From Gnetum montanum (lineage: Eukaryota > Streptophyta > Gnetopsida > Gnetales > Gnetaceae): a stretch of DNA of 64,000 nt. Each line of letters begins with the position of its first letter. Within the stretch, counting starts at the first letter, position 1. Where the stretch lies: assembly GCA_015680685.1 (NCBI GenBank), contig MNCI01004095.1, positions 129,582-193,581 on the forward strand, given 5' to 3'. The notes beneath the pieces were generated by a model. It saw nothing but the letters and a program-made list of their open reading frames with translations. It searched no databases and was not told where the DNA came from. Positions 32,101 to 36,900 of this stretch are shown in pieces. The position numbers and the translations under genes were made by a program.

Positions 32101-32862
32101 TTAGATAACGGTTCCTTGTATTGCTTGATTTTAATTTTGTAATGTCCATTAAGTAGAAGAGTTTCAGGAATAAAACCATGGTAGAAAAAAAAGTATAATC
32201 TTGCATCTGAAACTCATTATAACTGCCATATCCAATCATCATTGCTGCCTCATTCACAGGGTGAGATAAGCCTTAATAATTCTCTTAAGATGTATAGATG
32301 AAAATGCTGGCCATAAATAGCAACAGCTAGAAGGTATGACATTTTCTACCAGCTGAATCTGTTTCAATTTCGGCATTAATTTTAAATGTAAATACGCTAT
32401 ACTCAACATTTTTCGGATAAACCTTAGCGCACATATCGTTGAAAATTTATCAATGTAAACATTTGATAATCCCTGAAAACTTAGAGCCTGCCCCGCTCGG
32501 CGAGCTAATTATGAATATTTAAAACAAGCATTTCATCCAAAATCTGATAACAAGTAGTTAAGAGACTAATTGAATTGAATCAATCTATTGGCTCCATTGT
32601 CGGTTATAATCGATGCTGAAATGCAAAGAGACTGAGATCATGTTGAAACTGCTTAACTAAAGGCCTAAAGCTAAGAGGCGTATCAAAAAACATATGAATA
32701 TAAGGACAGTGGAAGAATAGGAAACGGAACATCATGAAAGCATGTTTGAGTGGAAACATGGTCACCTTTCCAGACGCTGATACTCAGAGATTCTTTGGAG
32801 AGCCCTTGCACGTAATTGCCAAGGTACTTCTGAAGAACGAACGCGACCTTGTCCTCCAGCAT
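7996..32862 (-). CDS. VPS13-like bridge lipid-transfer protein, N-terminal part, nine exons
   Basis: Known role of the family: large rod-like proteins with an N-terminal chorein domain that carry glycerolipids between membranes at organelle contact sites. Seen here: nine exons that join in phase, 32862-32766, 29609-29506, 29392-29258, 29167-29117, 9115-9021, 8865-8748, 8665-8564, 8425-8231 and 8156-7996. All introns are GT-AG. The product starts M-L-E-D-K-V-A-F-V-L-Q-K-Y-L-G and contains S-V-W-K-G-D-V-E-L-K-N-M, V-K-S-G-F-L-G-S-I, V-P-W-S-R-L-G-Q-E-P-V, S-W-L-G-S-L-I, G-H-P-F-A-V-G-I-T and R-L-K-Y-A-H-Y-R-P. These are all classic N-terminal VPS13 signatures, and I judge it closest to the plant VPS13M type from memory of that family. 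About 352 residues are present of a protein usually over 3000 long, and it is cut by the left window edge. No exon carries a stop or shift, so the gene looks intact. Introns 1, 4 and 9 are swollen by transposons. Confidence 0.9.
8231..8425 (-). CDS. VPS13 exon 8
   Basis: 65 codons from I-F-E-P-G-I-K-G to V-T-L-C-L-S-Q, including H-S-Y-I-L-H-P-V-S-G, a conserved family segment. Acceptor ATGAAG, donor GTAAAA. Confidence 0.9.
8564..8665 (-). CDS. VPS13 exon 7
   Basis: 34 codons from F-V-E-L-E-R-L-A-V-Y-F-D-S-D to P-S-E-W-S-K. Acceptor TTGCAG, donor GTACAG. Reading past the donor soon hits a stop, which supports splicing at this point. Confidence 0.9.
8748..8865 (-). CDS. VPS13 exon 6
   Basis: 118 nt completing the split Ser, then H-P-G-H-P-F-A-V-G-I-T-L-E-K-L-S-A-V-T and ending L-E-H-L-Q-K. 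Acceptor TTGAAAG, donor GTATTT. Together with exon 5 it totals exactly 71 codons. Confidence 0.92.
8880..8962. repeat. Short imperfect tandem duplication in VPS13 intron 5
   Basis: ACATTTGCCA...GGGATAAGATATTAGCATAAACAT occurs twice in succession (about 8876-8919 and 8924-8961), the second copy lacking a few internal bases. It lies close to the exon 6 acceptor. Confidence 0.7.
9021..9115 (-). CDS. VPS13 exon 5
   Basis: 95 nt, beginning N-P-S-W-L-G-S-L-I-N-T-V and ending H-I-R-F-E-D-N-E plus two bases of Ser. The acceptor is taken as TCCCAG ahead of AATCCT because it preserves phase. The donor is GTGAGT. The 20-kb intron 4 separates it from exon 4. The open frame extends a few codons upstream of the acceptor, so a slightly longer exon is possible. 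Confidence 0.88.
9120..9285. other. VPS13 intron 4, left end
   Basis: Short AT-rich intronic stretch between exon 5 and the copia RT remnant. Nothing else is seen. Confidence 0.5.
9290..10660 (-). pseudogene. Ty1/copia integrase to RT remnant (minus strand)
   Basis: Reading leftward: a pre-integrase/integrase start (M-S-I-E-P-L-G-G-D, about 10625-10600), K-C-F-K-Y-K-S-Q-V-F-D-F, E-V-K-E-F-L-N-K-E-N-I-I and R-T-P-Q-L-N-I-V-A-E, with M-N-K-T-L-L-G-M-V-R-S-M-L immediately after a stop (copia motif T-P-Q-Q-N-G-V-A-E-R-x-N-R-T-L...A-R-S-M-L). Further left, at about 9520-9400, E-A-M-C-K-K-Y-K-A-L-V-K-V-G-T-W-E-L-V-D-L-P matches the copia RT N-terminus. Stops and shifts are frequent. It appears to be the 3' part of the same element whose gag and LTR lie at 19.87-21.94 kb; LINEs B and C separate the two parts. 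Confidence 0.75.
10860..10895. repeat. G/C homopolymer runs
   Basis: A nine-G run, then CCCGGGA, then a run of about 21 C, within the LINE B 3' region. A second C-run of about 26 lies at 13567-13592 next to an N. These are more likely assembly or sequencing artefacts than biology. Confidence 0.7.
10990..12730 (-). pseudogene. LINE B zinc finger, tail domain, coiled coil and terminal motif
   Basis: From right to left: a zf-RVT-like C-S-L-C...H-F-I-Y-Q-C region split over frames (about 12640-12560), M-W-Q-L-V-E and D-V-L-Q-R-L-V-G (about 12310-12270), a block V-D-Q-F-F-V-Q-L-G-N...G-I-H-F-A-F-L-K (about 12020-11940), a coiled coil rich in R/E/Q (about 11525-11310), and L-R-R-H-I-R-W-T-S-V-R-F-H-P-D-G (about 11205-11160). 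The order is the same as in LINE A and, up to the coil, LINE C. This is the best evidence that the tail is a genuine part of this LINE lineage. Confidence 0.6.
13044..13990 (-). pseudogene. LINE B reverse transcriptase with internal deletion
   Basis: G-K-A-L-G-P-D-G-W-S-L-E-F-F-K (about 13890-13845), then R-L-A-P-L-M-P-K-L-V-G-A-N, which breaks into the poly-C/poly-G stretch at 13567-13592, then A-K-H-Y-A-D-D-T-M-L-L (Y-A-D-D intact) and Y-L-G-I-P-L-F. The segment that should carry the D-x-x-K-A-Y-D and G-x-x-Q-G-D-P-x-S-P motifs is missing, either deleted or lost in assembly. Confidence 0.75.
13567..13604. repeat. Poly-C run followed by poly-A and an N
   Basis: About 26 consecutive C, then ACC, then nine A and an N at 13604, at the very place where the RT coding sequence loses its palm segment. 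It probably marks a collapsed or misjoined assembly. Confidence 0.7.
14327..15195 (-). pseudogene. LINE B AP-like endonuclease domain (broken)
   Basis: Minus-strand pieces read N-C-R-G-Q-G-T-P-Y-K-R-N, D-I-I-C-L-Q-D-T-K, W-L-I-V-G-D-F-N-Q, S-R-I-D-R-I-Y-I-S and S-N-H-R-S-L-V. Family motifs are N-x-R-G, L-Q-E-T-K, G-D-F-N, R-L-D-R and S-D-H-x-P. Here the catalytic Glu is Asp (Q-D-T-K) and the catalytic S-D-H Asp is Asn (S-N-H). Stops at several places split the domain. Confidence 0.75.
15131..15357. repeat. Inverted repeat at the head-to-head junction of LINEs B and C
   Basis: 15131-15160 and 15328-15357 are reverse complements with two mismatches or so. Both encode the same endonuclease start (G-T-P-Y-K-R-N-T-L-R) on opposite strands and contain a TATAAAAGAAATACCC core. 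It arises because two related elements lie head to head. Confidence 0.8.
15328..15960 (+). pseudogene. LINE C AP-like endonuclease domain (broken)
   Basis: G-T-P-Y-K-R-N-T-L-R-S-I, G-F-D-I-V-C-L-Q-K-T-K (catalytic Glu changed to Lys), L-V-K-D-F-N-Q (normally G-D-F-N) and related motifs appear with many stops. The beginning of the domain (N-x-R-G) is degenerate or missing at about 15305-15328. Confidence 0.65.
16580..17901 (+). pseudogene. LINE C reverse transcriptase with duplicated segment and lost catalytic Asp
   Basis: A-P-G-P-D-G-W-P-I-E-F-F-Q-E-F-A-D-L-V-G appears twice because of an 80-bp tandem duplication (period measured from GGCCCATTGAG at 16630 and 16710). A 280-residue open stretch (17059-17901) then runs through I-K-L-D-I-M-K-A-Y-D-T-V-S-W-E, G-L-R-Q-G-D-P-L-S-P-L-L-F and Y-L-G-M-S. 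The catalytic box reads Q-H-Y-A-Y-D-T, so one metal-binding Asp is Tyr. Confidence 0.82.
18160..19565 (+). pseudogene. LINE C zinc-finger region, conserved tail domain and coiled coil
   Basis: L-P-K-K-I-K-A-F-G-W-L-I-A-H-K-S (18166 on), C-P-L-C...K-H-S-L-E-Y (last Cys lost), then V-E-L-W-H-L-V-E and D-L-L-Q-R-L-E-G (about 18560-18610), then S-L-P-P-L-W-Q-A-A-T-V-M-I-D-H-F-L-V-Q with G-V-H-F-A-L-M-R and N-M-L-W-F-L-L (about 18844-19010). A coiled coil of E/R/K/Q residues follows (about 19240-19560). The terminal A-I-L-D-A-I-H motif of copies A and E is not visible here, so the tail ends earlier or is lost. Confidence 0.6.
19870..21240 (-). pseudogene. Ty1/copia gag region remnant (minus strand)
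   Basis: Directly downstream of the PBS, minus-strand pieces read L-T-M-K-N-Y-C-S-G-S-Q-R-M-K-P-I-L-K-S (about 21115-21060; copia gag motif N-Y-x-x-W-x-x-R-M-K-x-x-L), then M-K-P-D-Q-K-I-S-N-F-I-C-K-M (about 20830-20785), then a helical segment V-K-K-F-L-N-E-N-L-L-D-A. Conservation decays toward 19.87 kb. This matches the N-terminal half of a copia polyprotein; its integrase/RT half is at 9.3-10.6 kb. Confidence 0.5.
21236..21246 (-). promoter_or_regulatory. Primer-binding site of the copia element
   Basis: On the minus strand TGGTATTAGAG follows directly after an LTR end ...CCTCTAACA. The perfect plant site complementary to initiator tRNA-Met is TGGTATCAGAGC, so one transition separates them. 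It fixes the copia orientation as minus and its 5' LTR as extending to the right from 21247. Confidence 0.7.
21247..21942 (-). repeat. Copia 5' LTR, inner part (interrupted by a gypsy element)
   Basis: Sequence between the copia PBS and the gypsy insertion. It begins (plus sense) TGTTAGAGG, the reverse complement of the LTR terminus. The LTR is expected to continue to the right of the gypsy element from 28580. Its outer end could not be resolved, since no partner LTR is intact. Confidence 0.5.
21943..22506 (+). repeat. 5' LTR of the chromodomain gypsy element
   Basis: 564 bp, TG...CA. The first 70 bases hold two consecutive perfect inverted repeats (21950-21960 with 21972-21982, and 21982-21990 with 21999-22007), and another stem (GCGCTCC/GGAGCGC) lies at 22201-22216. 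The LTR is clearly more GC-rich than its surroundings. Confidence 0.95.
22509..22520 (+). promoter_or_regulatory. Primer-binding site (initiator tRNA-Met type)
   Basis: TGGTATCAGAGC, two bases after the LTR end, is the perfect plant initiator tRNA-Met primer site. Confidence 0.95.
22667..27397 (+). pseudogene. Gag-pol polyprotein of the chromodomain gypsy element (one frame, several stops)
   Basis: A single frame from ATG 22667 to TGA 27395-27397 with no frameshift visible outside the gap. Domains in order: gag (part unsequenced at 22785-23418), zinc knuckle C-F-L-C-R-G-N-L-L-A-R-N-C (about 23726-23766; the expected His is Leu), protease L-I-D-N-G-A-S-H-N-Y (expected D-S/T-G), RT with V-V-Y-L-D-D-I-L-I-Y-S, RNase H with H-T-D-A-S-D, integrase H2C2 (K-C-L-V-C-Q-Q-D-K) and DDE core (S-M-D-F-I-T-G; I-S-D; D-G-Q-T-E-R), and a C-terminal chromodomain (K-V-E-F-I-V-H ... 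D-D-S-W-E-P-L). In-frame stops lie at 23930-23932, 26408-26410, 26492-26494, 26879-26881 and 27272-27274. The polyprotein would carry out capsid formation, reverse transcription and integration in an active relative. Confidence 0.93.
22785..23418. other. Assembly gap (634 N) within gag
   Basis: Unknown bases. The flanking frame is the same on both sides, so the true gap length is compatible with an open gag, but open reading through N is meaningless. Confidence 0.99.
27398..27985 (+). other. Gypsy 3' untranslated region between pol and PPT
   Basis: About 590 bases with no clear coding capacity, ending in the purine tract. Nothing else was recognised. Confidence 0.6.
27986..27998 (+). promoter_or_regulatory. 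Polypurine tract
   Basis: AAGCGGGGGAGAA, one base before the 3' LTR; the plus-strand primer site of the element. Confidence 0.85.
28000..28574 (+). repeat. 3' LTR of the chromodomain gypsy element
   Basis: 575 bp, TG...CA. Longer than the 5' LTR by an 11-bp tandem gain (GGGGAACTCTT at about 28518-28532). One G-to-A change breaks the second stem seen in the 5' LTR. Confidence 0.95.
28580..29116. other. Probable outer part of the copia LTR, then VPS13 intron 4 right end
   Basis: AT-rich. Adjacent to the gypsy insertion it should be the outer part of the copia 5' LTR. A TATATA box on the minus strand at about 28690 would suit its promoter. The LTR terminus and the boundary to intronic sequence could not be fixed. 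Confidence 0.35.
29117..29167 (-). CDS. VPS13 exon 4 (short)
   Basis: 17 codons (E-M-E-L-K-L-L-E-A-D...E-E-A) between acceptor TTTGTAG and donor GTACGT. Joined to exon 5 it gives the same spacing between the E-M-E motif and S-W-L-G-S-L as I recall in plant VPS13 proteins, which supports these splice choices. Confidence 0.85.
29258..29392 (-). CDS. VPS13 exon 3
   Basis: 45 codons, phase 0 at both ends. It reads V-P-W-S-R-L-G-Q-E-P-V-L-V-Y-F-D-R-I-F, then a basic linker ending K-R-K-K-I-K. Donor GTGTGT, acceptor CTTAG. The first half is the most conserved chorein segment. Confidence 0.92.
29506..29609 (-). CDS. VPS13 exon 2
   Basis: Acceptor ATACAG at 29615-29610 and donor GTAACC after 29506. 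It completes the split Gly and continues D-V-E-L-K-N-M-K-L-R-P-E-A-L to S-I-K-L-K. It corresponds to the conserved 'leucine-proline' block of the chorein domain. Exons 1 plus 2 total 201 nt, exactly 67 codons. Confidence 0.92.
29725..30346 (+). mobile_element. LINE D, short 3' fragment
   Basis: Contains a coiled-coil-type frame (A-E-W-A-L-W-Q-S-Q-W-E-N-L-Q-Q-E-A and L-A-Q-L-I-V-E-T-K-Q-R-L-E), then a G-rich 3' UTR and a poly(A) at 30338-30346. Composition and order match the tail plus 3' end of the local LINE lineage, but it is more divergent. It lies in VPS13 intron 1. No clear target duplication was found. Confidence 0.55.
30815..30985 (+). mobile_element. Putative tRNA-derived SINE fragment
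   Basis: A pol III B-box-like GGTTTGAACC at 30861-30870 follows an A-box-like TGGTAAGGTG at about 30827-30836 with plausible spacing, then an unrelated body. It resembles the head of a tRNA-derived SINE. It is not a functional tRNA, since no cloverleaf could be drawn. Confidence 0.4.
30986..32765. other. VPS13 intron 1, unannotated
   Basis: AT-rich sequence with long T-tracts (for example 31559-31590). Small ORFs are random. No exon, transposon motif or RNA gene was recognised. Confidence 0.5.
32766..32862 (-). CDS. VPS13 exon 1 (start codon, chorein N-terminus)
   Basis: The ATG is at 32862-32860 and the exon ends with the first base of a Gly codon before a GTGACC donor. It encodes 32 residues beginning M-L-E-D-K-V-A-F and ending S-I-S-V-W-K. 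The start is chosen because the family invariably begins with M-L-E or a close variant. The 97-nt length leaves phase 1, matched by exon 2. Confidence 0.92.
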
Positions 32863-33560
32863 TTTTGACCAACTCTCCCAGCCAAATTTCCCGTATCTAT
32901 ATCAAAGAAACGCAAACGATCGAAGGAGCACAATGATCAGTTACAGAAGCAAGCACAGAGTTGCGCCCAGCATTTGTGTGCTCTTATTACGACTCTCTGC
33001 ATTTTGTCGCTCCAACTTAAAAACCCAAAGGTTTGGGTGAATCAACCATAGCAGGGAAAACTGAAAAATGGAGTTCTGAAAAAGGCAGAGCCGTAGCGGC
33101 CACGCACGTTAAATGAATTGCCAGAAATTCCGGCCGTTGATGTAACGACTTACGCCAGGTTTATGCCATCGTGCGATGGACGAATTCAAGTGGACTTTTG
33201 CATCGACGCCACGCAAGGTTCGACATGCGACATCGTCCCATTCCGGCTTTCTATCCACAAGTCGGACCCCAGTATGTGTAGTCAATTTATATCGCAACAG
33301 GTGTTGGTGAAATGGAGAGACGATTCTGGTAAGATCGTTTACTCTCCCCCTCCCTTGGTAAATCCGTTTTTCACCGTGGTGACAGCGTGCCGTGCGTGCT
33401 AGTCCTATCTGACGTTCGTTTCACCTCAGTAAAATCGTGTTCCCCTTGGATCGTTCTTGGCAAATCAGTTGCCACCTGGGCCCCATAGCCAGCTTGTTTT
33501 ACGCAATGGTGAACCGAACAGCATTCTTTCTTTCGATATAAACATTGTTTTAATATGACA
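32863..33560 (-). promoter_or_regulatory. VPS13 5' region (UTR/promoter, not resolved)
   Basis: About 250 bases directly upstream of the VPS13 start are of more balanced composition with several CG dinucleotides (33090-33400), unlike the AT-rich flanks; this is typical of a plant promoter/5' UTR. No confident TATA box or start site could be assigned. ORFs on both strands at 33109-33402 are not supported by any motif. Confidence 0.35.
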
Positions 33561-34150
33561 AGGTAAAAAAAAAATATAATGTTAAAAATATATATATAAT
33601 GTTAAAAACCGCATTGCTTAAAGACGCAGATTAAAAGGAATATATTCTTCCTACGCGGATGGCGGGATTAGTTAAACAACTTTTTTTTTTTGTTTTCCAC
33701 AAAAACCTGTTGCGGTTTCCGTGTTCTCGTTAATCTTAATTTTTAGGGTTCGACGGTTTTGGTACACTGAATTCTCAGCTCACGGCATCGCAGACGTTCG
33801 TGGCAGGCGTCTATTCGGTTTAGTGTAAACGATCATTGACTGCACTCTGCATGGTCGTTCATCGTTAAATGCAGAATTGCCGAGTCAGCCATCCCGTGAG
33901 AATGTCCACGCTCCTTTCCAAGGTGCACTAGGACAATCAATTTCAACTTTTTTAATTGTACTCCCAAATTTTTTGGATCGCCTTTCTTGGAAACGCTACC
34001 CAAGGGGTTGTAAGGAAAAGACAAAATCACACTCCGGCTTGTTTATTTGCATGGGCAAAAACTAAAAGAGAATCAAATTACATTGACATTGGAACCTGAA
34101 ATACTTGTAATCTAGGTATGCTTTAAGATATATAAGTTAATTAGAACTTT
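33561..34150. other. Upstream flank of VPS13, nothing identified
   Basis: AT-rich with an A-run (33567-33577) and T-run (33682-33691). No gene or transposon motif recognised. Confidence 0.4.
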
Positions 34151-34164
34151 ATAACTTAGACTTG

Positions 34165-34232
34165 TTAATTAGAATCAAACCTATAACTTAGAATTTTCAA
34201 ATTCAGAGTCTTACTACTAAGTAACTAACCTT
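34165..34232 (-). mobile_element. Putative tRNA-derived SINE head
   Basis: On the minus strand GTTAGTTACTTAGTAGTAAG (A-box region) is followed about 30 bases later by GGTTTGATTC (plus 34172-34181, B-box-like). Shares the GTAAGAC core with copies at 30.8, 35.03 and 45.2 kb. Confidence 0.35.
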
Positions 34233-34295
34233 ATTTAGTTGCTACAAAGATAGGATTATGATGATAAATGTTATATTGCTAGCATTTTTTTGTCC

Positions 34296-35003
34296 CTTGT
34301 TGATGAGTGGTGAGGTACCCCTACACTCAACCATACGAATACGAGCATTCACGCACGATCCAGTCGAACTCCGCAGACGGGCTAATTGTGGTATCTAGAT
34401 AGTTACTTGTTGATCGCAGTTCACTGTCTTCCCACTTGGATTAGTATTTATGTTGTCACGTATGGTTTAGTCCAGAGTGAGGTGTATGATGTGGTTCTAA
34501 ACTAGTGCTACTCCTAGAGGCAATGGAAAATAACTTTAATTGGACTAAGGAGGAGAGAGAGAGAGAGAGAGAATCTAACTGCAAGGAAATGGGAGGAGAG
34601 AATCTAAGCTAGCCTAAGTGCGATGAGTATCCATTCCTTAATCATCTGTATACATCTTGGACCTCGTGTACCACTACCACTGGGATTACCAAGTGCATGT
34701 CCTAGGTACGCTACTGGGTTACGAAGTAGTCATACTTAAATGCTCGTGATTAAGTTGTACTCATTCCGTGTTTGATAACAGGGATAGGAGATGAGGGTAG
34801 AGAAATATTANTTGTATGCCCAATTGTGTATTTATAGGCTCACATAGGAACCACGATATTGCATACCCGATATCGCTTGTCAGGCTGCGATATCACGTAC
34901 CCAATATCGGGGGTCCGATATCGAGACTCATCAGACCTGATATCTTATACCTGATATCAGGGGTCTGATATCAACACCTAGCAAACCATGATTCATCACT
35001 TGT
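34296..35003 (-). mobile_element. Solo LTR 1 of the OTA-type gypsy family, with perfect target duplication
   Basis: LTR 34301-34998 in minus orientation (plus sense starts TGATGAGTGGTGAGG and ends ATTCATCA), flanked by a perfect CTTGT at 34296-34300 and 34999-35003. It is homologous to the LTRs at 45365, 48764, 50485 and 60266. It contains a GATATC array (34849-34975), a TATAAATAC box (minus, about 34840-34832) and a (GA)n tract at about 34553-34572. Solo LTRs arise by recombination between the two LTRs of one element. Confidence 0.9.
34849..34975 (-). promoter_or_regulatory. GATATC palindrome array and TATA box in solo LTR 1
   Basis: Six exact GATATC hexamers plus variants (GATATT, AATATC) in about 125 bases, at the start of the U3 in LTR sense, followed by the TATA box. 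Same layout in the other LTRs of the family. Confidence 0.75.
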
Positions 35004-35030
35004 GGTATATGTTACATATTATAAATAATT

Positions 35031-35085
35031 AGGTGTTAGTAAGACTTTTGATTTGAAAGCTCCAAATCATGGATTCAATTATGGT
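35031..35085 (+). mobile_element. Putative tRNA-derived SINE head
   Basis: GTTAGTAAGACTTTTG then GGATTCAATT (35071-35080). Adjacent to solo LTR 1 but outside its target duplication. Related to the copies at 34.2 and 45.2 kb. Confidence 0.3.
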
Positions 35086-35099
35086 GAATAAAGTTCTAA

Positions 35100-35935
35100 T
35101 TGGATTATATATATCTTAGGATGTATCTATATTATAATTATTTCGATTATACCAACCTATACTCTCTTTGAAATGCAAAATCCTACTTATAAAGATTTAT
35201 TTTCTAGTAAAAAACTTGAGTTTATGTAAGCTAATAGACCAAAGGAATTTAGAATGTGCATTTATAAAAGTAAATATTTCTTGTAAATGATATCAAGAAT
35301 TCAAGATGTGCATTTATATAAGGTGTAAATTTGAGTCTATGTGAGCTTCAAGCATCCTTACTTTAAAGGACATAAGGAATTCATAATGTTGTTGTCAAAC
35401 AAGTCAGCCAATCACTTGAAATATATCAAGTTTATTCTATACAAACTTTTAGCTGAGAACCTATAGCATCTTGGTACGAAGTAATGTTAGCTTTTATAAA
35501 TATGATAATCCTTGAATTTGTAGCTTTATATGATTAAATTAGGATTTAGTTTTTTTAAAGTAGTATTAGAGACATTAATTAAAAGATATACTTATTAACA
35601 CGAGCAATGTAATAAATTATTTTTTTAATCATTAAAGAGCAAATTCATTATTCATAACTTACCTACGTATGTGTAGTGCAATGGCCATGATTCTCATTTT
35701 TCATAAGGGATATTGTAGGTTCAATACATTGCAATGCAATAGCCTTAAGTTTCCTTGTCTCGCAAAAGAAAAGTCAAACTAAAATGTTTAATTTCAACCA
35801 TTTATGATCTTTTTATGATCAAAATTACAATAAATTTATCAAATTTCTTTTGCATAAATAGATAATTCATAAATGATACAAGGTTCATAACATGTCAAAA
35901 TCATCAAAAACCAACCTCACAAAGTGTGCAAGTGA
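35100..35935. other. AT-rich sequence, one further SINE-like motif
   Basis: TGTAGTGCAATGG at about 35672 with AGGTTCAATA at about 35717 resembles a degraded A/B box pair. Otherwise nothing recognised. Confidence 0.3.
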
Positions 35936-35939
35936 AATA

Positions 35940-36900
35940 GGGGGTCTACCTTAATAGACCCCAAAAGAACCCATTTCCCAAACTTCCAAGCAGATCTAAA
36001 CTTAGAAAACAAGAACAACACAATGAAATGGAGAAAATCTCCTTTATACTAAGAAAGCTCTCAGAATTTGGAGAAAATACATCAAAGATGAAGAGCCTAA
36101 CTCCACTCACAACTCTTCCAAGAATCTTAGATGTCATGCATGTCCCCTCTCAATCCTCAATTGCTCACCATGGAGTTGAAGCTCAAGACAAAATACTTAT
36201 AAGATATTCCCTCAACCTCTCTCAAGTGATCTCCCTTGCATCTCACTTAATTTCCTTGCACAAGCTCTCCTTTCTTCTCTCTCATGAAATCTCTCTTTTG
36301 CTCATGGTCAAGGTTATAGTTCCCAACAATGGTGAATTACATTAATATTTATAAATAACTGAACAAAAAGAAACCTAGAAACCTTTCCTCAACTCAACTT
36401 GAGGTTTTTCAAATGTTTTCCAAGTCTTCTCACCTTCTTTCCAACTATTTCTATTTTTTTCCATCTTGTTTTAGCTATTTCTTGAATTGGAACGAGTGTT
36501 TTTGGAAGTTTCCCTGACTTTATAGGTCATCTATGACCTTGGGAAGACATCTTCCGTGTCAAGCCAAATATCAAGGAAGACAACTTCTATTTATAGGAGA
36601 CGTCTTCTTCTAGTCCAAGACATCTCCTTTTATGGTAAGACATCTTACCCAAGATGTCTGTAGGTTTGGAGAGAGGTATCCTCCAAGACATCTCCTCTCT
36701 AGATAAGGCATCTCTTCTAAGACTTCTGCAATTTTAGCAAGAGGTCTCCTCTAACTTCCATATGTCTTCTGTTGTCCTTAAGTCTTAGTCAAGATGTCTC
36801 CTAGGCTTTCAAGACATCTTCTTAAAGCCCGAAACCTACAAAACACACATGCAGGTAAAACAAGGATATCAAGAGAGGTGTTCCTACACTAGTGAGGAAC
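35940..36900 (-). repeat. Probable LTR of a degraded OTA-type element (minus orientation)
   Basis: A TATAAATAG box on the minus strand (about 36590-36582) is preceded, in minus sense, by a 300-bp array of AGACATCT/AGATGTCT-like motifs, and followed by a leader-like region. The position downstream (minus sense) of a gag-protease remnant suggests the 3' LTR. Its termini and target duplication were not found. Confidence 0.45.
36535..36830 (-). promoter_or_regulatory. AGACATCT/AGATGTCT motif array next to a TATA box
   Basis: About a dozen close copies of AAGACATCT or its reverse complement (for example at about 36543, 36618, 36636, 36650, 36685, 36791 and 36810), spaced 15-35 bases, mostly upstream of the minus-strand TATA box. 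Confidence 0.6.

Noticed and set aside
33118-33402. 94-residue plus-strand ORF upstream of VPS13
   Set aside because: No motif, and a similar ORF exists on the other strand; better explained by the GC-richer 5' region of VPS13.
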